From the NCBI GenBank assembly GCA_032719365.1, contig CM064867.1, forward strand, positions 62,680,136 through 62,744,135: 64,000 nt of DNA. The letters are read 5' to 3'. The notes under the pieces are model-generated. The model saw only the letters and a program-made list of their open reading frames with translations, searched no databases and was not told the origin of the DNA. Positions 1 to 9,809 of this stretch are shown piece by piece. Origin of the DNA: Prinsepia uniflora (taxonomy: Eukaryota; Streptophyta; Magnoliopsida; Rosales; Rosaceae). A program made the translations under genes and the position numbers. Position 1 is the first letter of the stretch, and the number at the start of each line of letters is the position of its first letter.

Positions 1-771
1 TGTGTTCGGAATTAGAAAGAGTACTTGGTGACGGATTAGTGCAGTTAATGATTAGTTGGAGGCGATCGAATGGACTGTGCGAAAAGACGGTTTTACCCCT
101 GAAATGGGCAAAAATGTAGACTTTTTGATCGGGCGGTCAAATGGACCTTGACCGATGACCATGACATATTTCGGGACGTCACGAGTTCATAGACAGGTGG
201 TACGTCCTATTCCGACATTCGAGGGAAAAGTTATGACGTTCGGAAGTTGAAGGGTAGTTTGGAAATTTGATCGAATGAGGGGCAAATTGTTGACTTTTCA
301 AACAACATGGACTTTTCACATAATTCGAGGACCGTTAAGTAGGTCTCGATCCCATGAGTACAATGACAGGCGGCACGCGGTCACCGGAGTTCGGACAGTT
401 TCATTATGAGGCTACTTAGGTGAAGGGTAAAATGGTAATTCGCCACATAAAAGGGCATGTTAGTAAATTTTGCCTTTGGATTTGTGTCTAGTGACACTTG
501 GCTGCTTTGGGTTGGTGACCTCATCAGATTAGGACATGTGTCCCTTTCTAGATGGATGTGGAAATCTCCATGCCGCCTCACACGAGTTTAAAAGCGGATG
601 GGTTATTTTGTGCACGGGTTGGACAAAAACAGAGAAGACAGAGGGCTGGTGAGTGTGATCGTGATTCCTTTTCCCACCAAGCCTGAGCCTTTGAGCAAAA
701 ACTGGGAACAGAGAGTGGGTGGTTGGTGTCATGGTGGTGCCACCGTCATGAAAGGCCGTGGACGGTGGTCT

Positions 772-966
772 TACCTGTGAGGAAACAAACAAAACAGGGG
801 ACAGTTAACCATTCCCCTCTCAAACGTGTTTCTGGCTCCCTATCTCTGATGAGGAAGTGAGAAGGAAGTGAGGTTTTGACGACAGAGACCACAACGGAGC
901 TTGACAACGTCCAAACTATGCCATTACCCTTGAGGAAACAAACAAAACAGGGAACAATTATCCATT
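772..966 (+). repeat. About 153-bp tandem duplication in element A LTR at the LARD insertion site
   Basis: GAGGAAACAAACAAAACAGG occurs at 779 and again at 932. The rest of the second unit resumes after the LARD at 8073-8165 (CTCAAACGTGTTTCTGGCTC, shared with about 811-830). The two units are joined at 902-918 by 17 bases identical to the terminal bases of the LARD LTR at 967-983. The second unit hosts the LARD insertion. Confidence 0.75.
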
Positions 967-1530
967 TGACAACGTCCAAACTACGCATTAAATTAAACAC
1001 GTAATTTGAGTGTTATGCAATTTAAACCCTTTTTGTGTAGATGTAGTATTGGTAAATAGGGATCGTTCTTAATTGGGGAAATTAGGGAACATTAATAAAA
1101 TGTTAGTGAGAAGAATAATGAATAAAAGAATAATTAATAAATTAATAAATTAAAGAATAAAATAATAAAAGAATTAAATGATCAAAGAATTAATTAATTA
1201 AAGAATAAAGTGATAAAAAGAATAAAGAATTAAGAATAAAGAATTAAAGAATAAAGAATAAAATAAAATAATAAAAGAATAAAAGAACAAAAACTAAAAG
1301 AATAAAAAATTAAAAATTAAAAATTAAAAAAGAGGGTTTGAAAACGGTTGTAAATATAAAATAAAGAAAATAAATAAAAATAATTAAATACTTAATTCTA
1401 GTTCTACTTTAATCTTTGTACTAGTGAACTTTCTTTAAACACATATTTTTACCAACACTCTAACATCATGTTCATATTGAATCAATCACGAAATCCTACC
1501 TTCATCATCTCTATTATATGCATACATTTT

Positions 1531-1680
1531 TCATATTATAAATGCACCGACAGCGGCTGACACTTATAATATGATTTACCTCTTGTTTGTGATTAAATGC
1601 ACCGACAGAGGCCGACATTAAAATCTCTTCAATCAAATGCTAAGTGCACCGACAGCGGCTGACACCTAGCATCAAATTGA
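1531..1680 (-). other. Three consecutive covarying hairpins in the LARD 3' LTR
   Basis: Hairpins are 1531-1574, 1591-1625 and 1629-1680. Each surrounds a conserved loop core close to CACCGACAGCGGC (plus strand). Stem arms differ between the three: CATATTATAA with TTATAATATG; GATT and AATG with CATT and AATC; AATGCTA-type arms with TAGCAT. Hairpins 1 and 3 pair over 14 and about 18 positions. In the minus-strand RNA the non-Watson-Crick positions in hairpin 1, and most of those in hairpin 3, are G-U wobbles. They lie about 560-710 nt downstream of the LTR TATA box, so they would be in the element RNA leader. Confidence 0.7.
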
Positions 1681-2240
1681 AGTATAAAACACTACAACAT
1701 ATGAAGTAAAAGAAATTCAGAAAGTAAAACACATGAAGATTGTATTCATACTTACAAATGTTAGAAAGAAAATACCAACACAAATATTGCATTATAAGTA
1801 AAATCGAAACAATAACAAGAGTTTAATTAGAAAAACATGATTTTTCACAAGGAACCCTAATAGCAGGCAGAACCGTGTGAAGATGGAGGAAGAAATACGA
1901 AGAATTTGGTCTTAAAAACTCTTGAATTACCTTAGAATTACCTAACCTTAGGTTTTTCTTACGGAAAACATAAAAATGTAATTAAAGATAAGTTTAAGAA
2001 ATTCTAAGAACATAATGAAGAAAATGAAACTAAGATAATTAATTAAGAAGAAAATTACAAGAAGTTACAAATGGTCCCCAAAAATAAAGAACAAAATAAA
2101 GAAGATGAACTCAAAGAAGAGAAGAACTAGAGAGAAAATATAAGAACCTAAACTTAAAGGAGAAACAAAATGGGAAAGATGAAGACTAAGGGAGACTAAT
2201 GAGGACTAATGGGGACCCCTAATACATGAAATGGCCTCCC

Positions 2241-2248
2241 TATTTATA
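2241..2248 (-). promoter_or_regulatory. TATA box of the LARD 3' LTR
   Basis: The minus strand reads CTCTATAAATAGGGAGG. The same context occurs in the other LARD LTR (7656-7663) and in the solo LTR at 29375-29382, so the box and its flanks are conserved between copies. Confidence 0.7.
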
Positions 2249-2661
2249 GAGGGAGTGCCACAATTTTTTAAATAAAAGTACAAAATTAAAACATAAAAAT
2301 AACAATAAAATAATACACGAAGAAGTAATGGAAATGATGAGATTGGGTGGATTTTGGGGAAAAGATGCTGATTTTGGGGAAAGATGCTGATTTTTGGCTT
2401 GGGCTTCTAGATTTCAGCAGCTTCCCACCGAATTTCCTTGCGATTTTCGGTGGCTTCTCATATTTCGTCCATAAATTCTTCGTTATAATTCCGGTTGGGA
2501 CGATTCTTTCACCAAAATGCTCCCAATTCCTAGCTTTATTTATTTCTACAAAAATATCACAAAATAAATTATTTTATCTAATTATTTATTATTTTAATAT
2601 TAAAAGTCAAGTATAAAGGGTATAAAATATTATAAAATAATGCTTAATTAACGACCTATCA

Positions 2662-2674
2662 AATACCCCCACAC
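2662..2674 (-). other. Polypurine tract of the LARD
   Basis: Minus strand GTGTGGGGGTATT lies immediately before the LTR start TGATAGG. This GTGTGGGGG form is typical of Tat/Athila-related plant elements and fixes the minus orientation. Confidence 0.75.
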
Positions 2675-4249
2675 TTAAACTTTGCTAGTCTCTAGAAAAT
2701 ACTAAAACTAAACTACGAATTCAAAATAATTAAACCCTTAACCATTTGTCTCAATATTTCATTATTATCATGGCATAAAAGATTTTCACTTAAATCATTT
2801 AAGCATATGGAATTCAAGAGTTAATACATGGTAACAAAATGTTTTAATAAGTAAGATAATGAGTAAATATGGTGAAATGGATCTCTGCATGAATAAGACA
2901 AGTATGAATCAACTCACGAGGATATGCACTCATAAGTTCACTCAATTTGTGAGGGTTTGGGTTTGCACTCAAAGTATGTGAGAAATACTCACATAATCGA
3001 AATGAAGTACTTTTGCAAAATTTCAAACAAACACCTCAAGATAAAAACAAAACATACTTGCACAAATGAACCAAAACCATAAGCTTGCTCAAGTGATTGA
3101 CTCCACTAATCAAAATTTACCATCTTAAGGATCATAAGGTCTTTACGAAGGTTGTAATGGGGCTATGTTTAGAGGCAAGGAAAATATAGGACAAGTGGTG
3201 CTCAATTCGTTCCAAGACTCAATAGACTCCCAAAACGTATCATAACTTCCCAACCTTAGTGCAATGATGTCAGTAATCCATCCCTTCGAACATAGGCCTA
3301 ATTCCATCATGTTAAGCCTCACAATCATTCTTTGTGTCGGATTTACAAATGTAAAGGACTTAACTCAAACATTACATAACCAAACCTTATTACCTTGATC
3401 GAGACTCAATTTTTTTTCCCTTTTTTTCTTTTTTTTTATATCAAGGTAATAACATGTGTCGACAATACAACAAAGCTTGAGTTGGTAAATCCAAATAATT
3501 CACATAAAAGTCTTTTCAACATCATTATTTTCTCCTTACACAATCTTTATATCTTCAACCGAGTTCTTGGAACAAGGGTAAAGGATGTCTATACTAAGCT
3601 CAAGTGTTTAGATAATCATGGTGATGAAAGAAAGGCTTAATGTGGGCTCAAAAGGGTTAAAACTAAGGGGGTCGCAACTCGTGCGCACAAAATAGGGAAC
3701 ATGGATGTTTGAATTTGTGGTGTTAACCCTAAAGCCTTAATCATATCCAAAATCAGAGAGTTTATTGACTTAAAAGCTTTGAAAATCACATAGAATAAGT
3801 TCTAGTACTCTAGAGTTCATTAAAAACTATGACAAGCAGTTATGAGGCATATGTATATCAATTTAAACAAAGAACTTATGAATCACTCATTAAATATGTC
3901 TATAAAGTTCTAAAGCTCACATAAGATTCATATGATTCATACTTATCTTATTATGCTTGTTTATGTACCAATTTACATGCATTATCTTCAAATTATAACA
4001 CTTAATCACAAAATATTAACAAACAAATTCAAATTGTAGTGATTATCTTTATGGCCATAACATATTCATTTCTATTCATTTATGTCATTGACAAGTTAAA
4101 TGGCAACTTAAGACTCATAAAAATACTAAGTTAAAACAAAAAGATTCAAGAAAACAATAATATATTTTTTTTATTTTTCACCTTTATTTATTTATTTTTA
4201 TTTTTTATTTTTTTATTTTTTTTTCTTGGACAATTAAAATTGTAAACCA

Positions 4250-4287
4250 TTCCCCCACACTTAAATTCTACATTGTCCTCAATGTAG
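4250..4287 (-). other. Tat/Athila-type conserved non-coding motif with hairpin
   Basis: On the minus strand AATTTAAGTGTGGGGGAA follows a hairpin CTACATT-GAGGAC-AATGTAG. The GTGTGGGGG core repeats the PPT at 2662. Such a second PPT-like motif is common in the non-coding 3' half of Tat/Athila-type elements; that it acts as an internal PPT is inference. Confidence 0.55.
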
Positions 4288-4436
4288 GAAAATACAAAGT
4301 AATTAAACATAGAATCAAAGTAAGGAAGATGATTTACGAAAATAATAAGAAAACATTAAATAAACAAAATAAAAGAGAGTGAAGGGTAGAAGGATAGCAA
4401 ATCTGTATTGATGACTCCTTCACATCCCGGGAACAC

Positions 4437-4462
4437 ATTGGGTTGCCTCCCAACAAAAACTC
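4437..4462 (-). other. Conserved GGGAGGCAACCC motif of Tat/Athila-type elements
   Basis: The minus strand reads TTGTTGGGAGGCAACCCAAT, a signature I recognise from non-coding parts of plant Tat/Athila-like elements and their LARD derivatives. It contains a short inverted repeat (GTTGGG with CCCAAT/AACCCA). Function is unknown. Confidence 0.5.
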
Positions 4463-4486
4463 GAAGTTTAACGTCCATCCAGCCTA

Positions 4487-4715
4487 GACAATGATGCAAG
4501 TTAGTTAGTCAGAGATGTACGTTAGTCAAGAATGCAAGTTAGATATGCAAATTGAAGTTAAAGATGCAATTTGAGTTAAAGATGTAAGTTAGAGGAAGAG
4601 TGCAATGCAAGTTAAACTAAATATGCAAGTGAAGTTAAAAATTCAAGTTAAATGAAAGATGAAATGCAAGTTAGAATGAAAGATGCAAGTTAGTTAAACT
4701 AAAGATGCAATTTAA
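4487..4715. repeat. Degenerate tandem repeat, GATGCAAGTTA-type units
   Basis: Units close to AGATGCAAGTTAGA and AGTTAAAGATGCAA recur irregularly through the stretch. Length varies from unit to unit, which indicates an old array inside the LARD internal region. Confidence 0.6.
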
Positions 4716-5888
4716 CTTTGTCATGACAAATAATGCAAATTAAGATATAAAAAATATTTACATGTCGGGGGAAGTCAAAGATATATATGGTTCACATAGC
4801 TTCAAAGTTTAGATGGAGACTTATACGTCCGTGCGACCCAAGTAAATATCTTGGATTAATTCAACTGTTTGGGCAAGTTCAGAGATGAACGAGTTAGAAA
4901 GAATAAACACAAGAGGCAGGGCTAATTTCAAGACATCCCAAGGCTTAAACTCCATTGATGTCCCTTTTCTTAGACCCAAACCCGTTATGAGTACCGTCTC
5001 TTGTCCTAGACATCACCCTCGAAAATTTCTTACTCCAGAGTAATTAAGATGACTCAAGTGTTAACAATCACCATGGGTGAGAGTTAACAAAAGAGTCTTC
5101 GCCGATTAAAGATCAAAATCTATATTTCGAAGCACAAGTGTTCTACATATAGCCGAAACTAATGCATGAATGCAAGATCTATTTACAAGTATGTTTTTAT
5201 ACACAATTTACAAATATAACATGACACTTTACGTAAGAACAATTTATACAAGTATGCACAATTTATTTACAAGTATGGTTTCATTCATAAGTAATGAGAT
5301 TTACAAAACAGTTTCACATTAACAAACTAATATATGTATAAGATTTATTTAACAATTTAGATTTACACTAACACAAAGTGAAGATAGAATTTTTTTTTAT
5401 TAATTAATTGTTTTTTTGGAATTTAATAATTAAATAAATGAAGAAAAGGAAATATTTTTTTTACGAATTTTTTTTTTAATTACAAAAATAAATAAAAATA
5501 AATAAAAGTAAAAATAAGGAAAAGTGAACATGCACCATAAGCATTTATGAACAATTAAAAAGAATGAACATTATGTACAAGTATGAACAAGAATAATATG
5601 ACAAGTAAGAGAATTATAAACAAACATAAATGAAAGTCTATTATGAACAAGTATGCATGTATACTATGAAATATAAAAGTTATGAACAATTTATGAACAA
5701 ATATAAAAGGTAACAAGTATCATATATACAATATTTATTTACAAGTATGAATTAACACTAACACTAACACAAAGCTAAGATAACATTGTTTTTATTTTTT
5801 TTTATTTCGAATTTTTTTAATTCAAAATTGTCAAGACATAATCAAAGAAATAAATAAATAAGAATAAAATAAAATAATTGTGAATCAT

Positions 5889-6300
5889 AAAGTTAATGGA
5901 ATAAATTTAAAGTTAATAGAATAAATTTAAAGTTAATGGAATAAAGTTAAAGTTAATGGAATAAAGTTAAAGTTAATGGAATAAATTTAAAGTTAATGGA
6001 ATAAATTTAAAGTTAATGGAATAAAAAGTTAATGGAATAAAGAAATAAAAAAAAGTTAAATGGAATAAAGTTAATGGAATAAATTTAAAGTTAATGGAAT
6101 AAAGTTAAAGTTAATGGAATAAATTTAAAGTTAATGGAATAAAAAGTTAAAAAAAAGTTAAATTGAATAATGTTAATGGAATAAATTTAAAGTTAATGGA
6201 ATAAAGAAAAAGTGTGAACATAAAGTTAATGGAATAAAGAGTAATGAAATAAAGTGTAATTAAATAAAGTATAATGGAATAAATAAAAGTAAAAGTAAGG
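5889..6300. repeat. 20-bp minisatellite (TTAAAGTTAATGGAATAAAT-type)
   Basis: About 15-20 units of AAAGTTAATGGAATAAA with a main period of 20 bp, degenerating at both ends into AGTAATGAAATAAAGT-type units. It lies close to the PBS side of the LARD internal region. Confidence 0.8.
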
Positions 6301-6405
6301 AAAAGTTATAAACAAATATAATATTAACAATAGTAAAATTTATAAACAAGTACAATATGCACAATTTATATACATACACTAACAAATTAAAAATGATTTT
6401 CAATT

Positions 6406-6423
6406 TCCCCGGCAACTTCGCCA
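6406..6423 (-). other. Primer-binding site of the LARD, tRNA-Asp type
   Basis: The minus strand reads TGGCGAAGTTGCCGGGGA, five bases after the LTR end at 6429. Against the plant tRNA-Asp complement TGGCGCCGTTGCCGGGGA there are two adjacent mismatches, so priming efficiency may be reduced. Confidence 0.7.
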
Positions 6424-6945
6424 AAAATTGACAACGCTCAAACTACGCATTAAATTAAACACGTAATTTGAGTGTTAAGCAATTTAAACCCTTTTTGTGT
6501 AGATTAGTATTTGTAAATAGAGATTGTTCTTAACCGAGGAAATTAGGGAACATTAATAAAATGTTAGTGAGAAGAATAATGAATAAAAAAATAATTAATG
6601 AATTAAATAATAAAAGAATTAAATGATCAAAGAATTAATTAATTAAAGAATAAAGTGATAAAAGAATCAAGAATCAAGAAAAAAGAATAAAATAAAATAA
6701 TAAAATAATAAAATAATAAAAGAATAAAGAATAAAGAATTAAAAAGAGGGGTTTGAAAAGGGTTGTAAATATAAAATAAAGAAAATAAATAAAAATAATT
6801 AAATACTTAATTCTACTTCTACTTTAACCTTTGTACTAGTGAACTTTCTTTAAACACATATTTTTACCAACACTCTAACATCATGTTCATATTGAATCAA
6901 TCACGAAATTCTACCTTCATCATCTCTATTATATGCATATGTTTT

Positions 6946-7095
6946 TCATATTATAAATGCACCGATAGCGACCGACACTTATAATATGATTTACCTCTTG
7001 TTTGTGATTAAATGCATCGACAGCGGCCGACATTAAAATCTCTTCAATCAAATGCTAAGTGCACCGACAGCGGCCGACACTTAGCATCAAATTGA
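6946..7095 (-). other. Three covarying hairpins in the LARD 5' LTR
   Basis: Counterparts of 1531-1680: 6946-6989, 7006-7040 and 7044-7095. Loop cores vary (CACCGATAGCGACCGACA in the first) while stem arms are kept. In the third hairpin this copy has CACTTAGCAT, which pairs perfectly with ATGCTAAGTG, whereas the other LTR has CACCTAGCAT. Confidence 0.7.
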
Positions 7096-7655
7096 AGTAT
7101 AAAGCACTACAACATATGAAGTAAAAGAAATTCAGGAAGTAAAACACATGGAGATTGTATTCATACTTACAATTGTTAGAAAAAAAATACCAACACAAAT
7201 ATTGCATTATAAGTAAAACCGAAACAATAACAAGAGTTTAAGTAGAAAAACATGATTTTTCACAAGGAACCCTGACAACAGGCATAACCGTATGAAGATG
7301 GAGGAAGAAATACGAAGAATTTGGTCTTAAAAACTCTTGAATTGCCTTAGAATTACCTAACCTTAGGTCTTTCTTACGGAAAGCATAAAAATGTAATTAA
7401 AGATAAGTTTAAGAAATTCTAAGAACATAATGAAGAAAATGAAACTAAGATAATTAATTAAGAAGAAAATTACAAGAAGTTACAAATGGTCCCCAAAAAT
7501 AAAGAACAAAATAAAGAAGATGAACTAAAAAAAGAGAAGAACTAAAGAGAAAATATAAGAACCTAAATTAAAAGGAGAAACAAAATGGGAAAGATGAAGA
7601 CTAAGGGAGACTAATGAGGACTAATGGGGACCCTTAATACATGAAATGACCTCCC

Positions 7656-7663
7656 TATTTATA
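7656..7663 (-). promoter_or_regulatory. TATA box of the LARD 5' LTR
   Basis: The minus strand has TATAAATA in the same context as at 2241. As the 5' LTR copy it would drive the element transcript leftwards through the hairpins at 6946-7095. Confidence 0.7.
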
Positions 7664-8950
7664 GAGGGAGTGCCACAATTGTTTAAATAAAAGTACAAAA
7701 TTAAAATATAAAAATAACAATAAAATAATACATGAAGAAGTAATGGAAATGATGAGATTTGGTGGATTTTGGGAGAAAGATGCTGATTTTTGGGAAAGAT
7801 GCTGATTTTTGGCTTGGGCTTCTAGATTTCTGCAGCTTCCCACCGAATTTCCTTGCGATTTTCGGTGGCTTCTCATATTTCGTCCATAATTTCTTCGTTA
7901 TAATTCCGATCGGGACCATTCTTTCAACAAAATGCTCCAAATTCCAAGCTTTATTTATTTCTACAAAAATATCACAAAATAAATTATTTTATCTAATTAT
8001 TTATTATTTTAATATTAACAGTCAAGTATAAAGGGTATAAAATAATGCTTAATTAACGACCTATCACCATTCCCCCCTCAAACGTGTTTCTGGCTCCCTA
8101 TCTCTAATGAGGAAGTGAGAAGGAAGTGAGGTTTTGATGGCAGAGGCCACGACGGAGCTTGACACTACAGGTGAGACCTCAAGTCACCACTGTCGTGTTT
8201 TGAGAATAAAAATGGCATGTCGGGTTTTGGTGGCCATCGAGTGTATTTTTTGCTCAGTTGTTTTGTTTAAAGTTTCTAGGGACCTAAAAGTAGTGACTTG
8301 GTAGCCGGAGGATGACCGGAGGCAAGAGAACCGTCAAGGGATGGATGGCCGGTTCAACAACCGATTAAGGCATATGGTTTTAACTTGTTTTTCTACCGTT
8401 TTAGAACTTATGGATTGATTTGGAAAGGCTTAAAGGGACGGTTAGGATCAAATAGGGTTGAAAACGGACAAAACTGGACAGGTTAGAACTGTGAACCAGC
8501 CACGCCGGTTCGGGCTGAACCGTGAATCAGTCGGACCGAGTTTACCCAAGGTAGAAGATGAACAGTGCTTGGCGCGTGAGGCCCACGCGTAGCACCTTTG
8601 GGCTGCGCGTGAGGCCCACGCGTAGCTCTTTTGGGCTGCGTGTGTGGGCGCGTGGCACACATTTCGAGGAAGGTTCTAACATGACTTTTAAATTATTCGA
8701 TGTAACGAACATTTTGGCACTGGTTTCGAGTCAATCGGACATCGTCTCGATAGGTTTCTGGATGTCCGAAGGTTTTAGGCTTCGATTAAAAATAGTTAAA
8801 AATTCGGGAAAATTATAGGGCTTTAGTATAATCTTGATGAAGTAGTTAGTGACCTTAGTATGAGATTTGGACAGGTTCAGGGAAGTCGGTGATAGTGGAT
8901 TGGCCGGGAACGGCGTAAGTGCGCGCTTATCGAGGCGACGTCGGAATGGT

Positions 8951-9572
8951 CTGTGAGTGGACTTTGTTTTCTAACTCTTGATGCATGCATATATGTTTTT
9001 ATATGTTTTCTATACGTGATTCTATGATTTGATTTATGATCTTTATGGTCTACGATTTTGCACGGTTTTTGGGGTATTTACGGTTTTGCACGTTTTACGA
9101 GATTCTGAATAATCTTGTGATTTGACTATGGTTTTAATGATTTGATTTTGGGATTTGAAATATGATTTGATTTCAAGGATTTGAAATCGATTTTGGAAAA
9201 AGAGATTTCGGGCTTGTATCCCTGATTCTGATATTTCGATATACGAGATTTCGGTTTTGAAATAGGATTTTGGAAATGAGCTTTCGGATTTGGTTTTGAG
9301 ACTTGGAAAGGAAATCTGGATTTGGGTTCGGGATGATGGTTTCGGATGCTAGCTTTCGGAATTATTGTTGCGAATTCGGATAAGGATTTTCTATGCTTTT
9401 CACTGTTGCATGAGATGGTTTTTATGTGAAATGGTTTCATAACGTGAGATTGATATGCATGCATTGGTTTTTAAATAGTGGGTATAAATGTAATTGTTTT
9501 ATGATAACTGTTTTTGAACTATACATTATTTTTGTCCACTCACAGTCTTTTCCTGTTTTCGATACCCTCCAG
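8951..9572 (+). other. Intron-like structured module of element A LTR
   Basis: CTGTGAGTGGAC (8951-8962, containing a GTGAGT donor-like site) is the perfect reverse complement of GTCCACTCACAG (9534-9545). A pyrimidine-rich tract and CCCTCCAG (ending 9572) follow, resembling a 3' splice site. ATGCATGCAT occurs just inside both ends (8981-8990, 9455-9464). The same order is seen in the other chromovirus-like LTRs of the window. That it is a spliced intron is inference. Confidence 0.5.
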
Positions 9573-9809
9573 GTTTTTGAGGTACGGGCTATTGGTCGGG
9601 AGAGACGGAGACATCTCACCCGTGATCCACAGTAGTTCGGTGCACTCTGGGAAGTCCGGTTACTTTTGAGATGGTTGGATCGAGAATCCCTTGTCCGACT
9701 TACGTGTCACATGGAGGATGGACGTCAGTTTAGCCTTCGTGTCATGCGTAAGTTAGACGGGAGCAGGATTTAACCCTTAATCCCGGGGGATTAGGGGTGG
9801 GTCTTGTCA

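Larger units (their letters stand above)
967..2661 (-). mobile_element. LARD 3' LTR (1695 bp)
   Basis: On the minus strand it starts TGATAGGTCG at 2661 and ends TTGTCA at 967. It carries a TATA box at 2241-2248 and three hairpins at 1531-1680. An A/T-rich stretch of AAGAATTAA/AATAAAG units occupies about 1100-1340. It aligns along its length with 6429-8067, with scattered substitutions and small indels, so the insertion is not very recent. Confidence 0.9.
2662..6428 (-). mobile_element. LARD internal region, non-coding
   Basis: This 3.77-kb stretch is A/T-rich, with long T and A runs (about 4160-4230, 5390-5480, 5790-5820). Six-frame reading shows no gag, protease, RT or integrase motif; open frames are short and unconserved. 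Two non-coding signatures of the Tat/Athila group are retained (4250-4287 and 4437-4462). Two tandem arrays occupy 4487-4715 and 5889-6300. The rest (2700-4150 and 4750-5880) shows nothing I can assign. Confidence 0.75.
967..8067 (-). mobile_element. Non-autonomous LTR retrotransposon (LARD-type, Tat/Athila-like), TSD CCATT
   Basis: Long terminal repeats lie at 967-2661 and 6429-8067, with TG...CA ends and a perfect 5-bp TSD CCATT at 962-966 and 8068-8072. Orientation is minus: the PBS sits next to the right-hand LTR and the PPT next to the left-hand one. The PBS (6406-6423, minus strand) matches the plant tRNA-Asp 3' end with two mismatches, which is typical of Tat/Athila-lineage Ty3/gypsy. 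The 3.77-kb internal region has no recognisable gag or pol, so it must be mobilised in trans. A solo LTR of the same superfamily sits at 28871-30581. Confidence 0.9.
6429..8067 (-). mobile_element. LARD 5' LTR (1639 bp)
   Basis: Partner of 967-2661. It starts TGATAGGTCG (minus strand) at 8067 and ends GTTGTCA at 6429. It is 56 bp shorter than the other LTR, mainly through indels in the A/T-rich stretch and near the LTR start. It holds the TATA box at 7656-7663 and hairpins at 6946-7095. Confidence 0.9.
1..9809 (+). mobile_element. Element A 5' LTR, interrupted by the LARD
   Basis: The LTR consists of 1-966 plus 8073-9809, about 2.7 kb net, ending in TGTCA at 9805-9809. Positions 1-290 align with 10760-11060 of the 3' LTR; both share a block near AATGGGCAAAAATG and the ATAGACAGGTGG-type block near 190. 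The right part holds the family-conserved boxes: TGTAACGAACATTTT at 8701, CTGTGAGTGGAC at 8951, ATGCATGCAT at 8981 and 9455, and GTCCACTCACAG at 9534. The box GACGGGAGCAGG lies near the end. Confidence 0.8.

Noticed and set aside
1531..1680. CRISPR-like repeat-spacer array from the repeated CACCGACAGCGGC cores
   Set aside because: Plant sequence, only three irregular units, and spacer-like parts are complementary stem arms rather than unrelated spacers.
5889..6300. Centromeric satellite
   Set aside because: The 20-bp unit and total length of about 0.4 kb inside one element do not fit a satellite array.
9126..9464. 112-aa minus-strand frame rich in Lys/Ser/Pro
   Set aside because: It comes from degenerate GATTTCGG/TTTGGATT words of the LTR and is antisense to the LTR module; not conserved in other LTRs.
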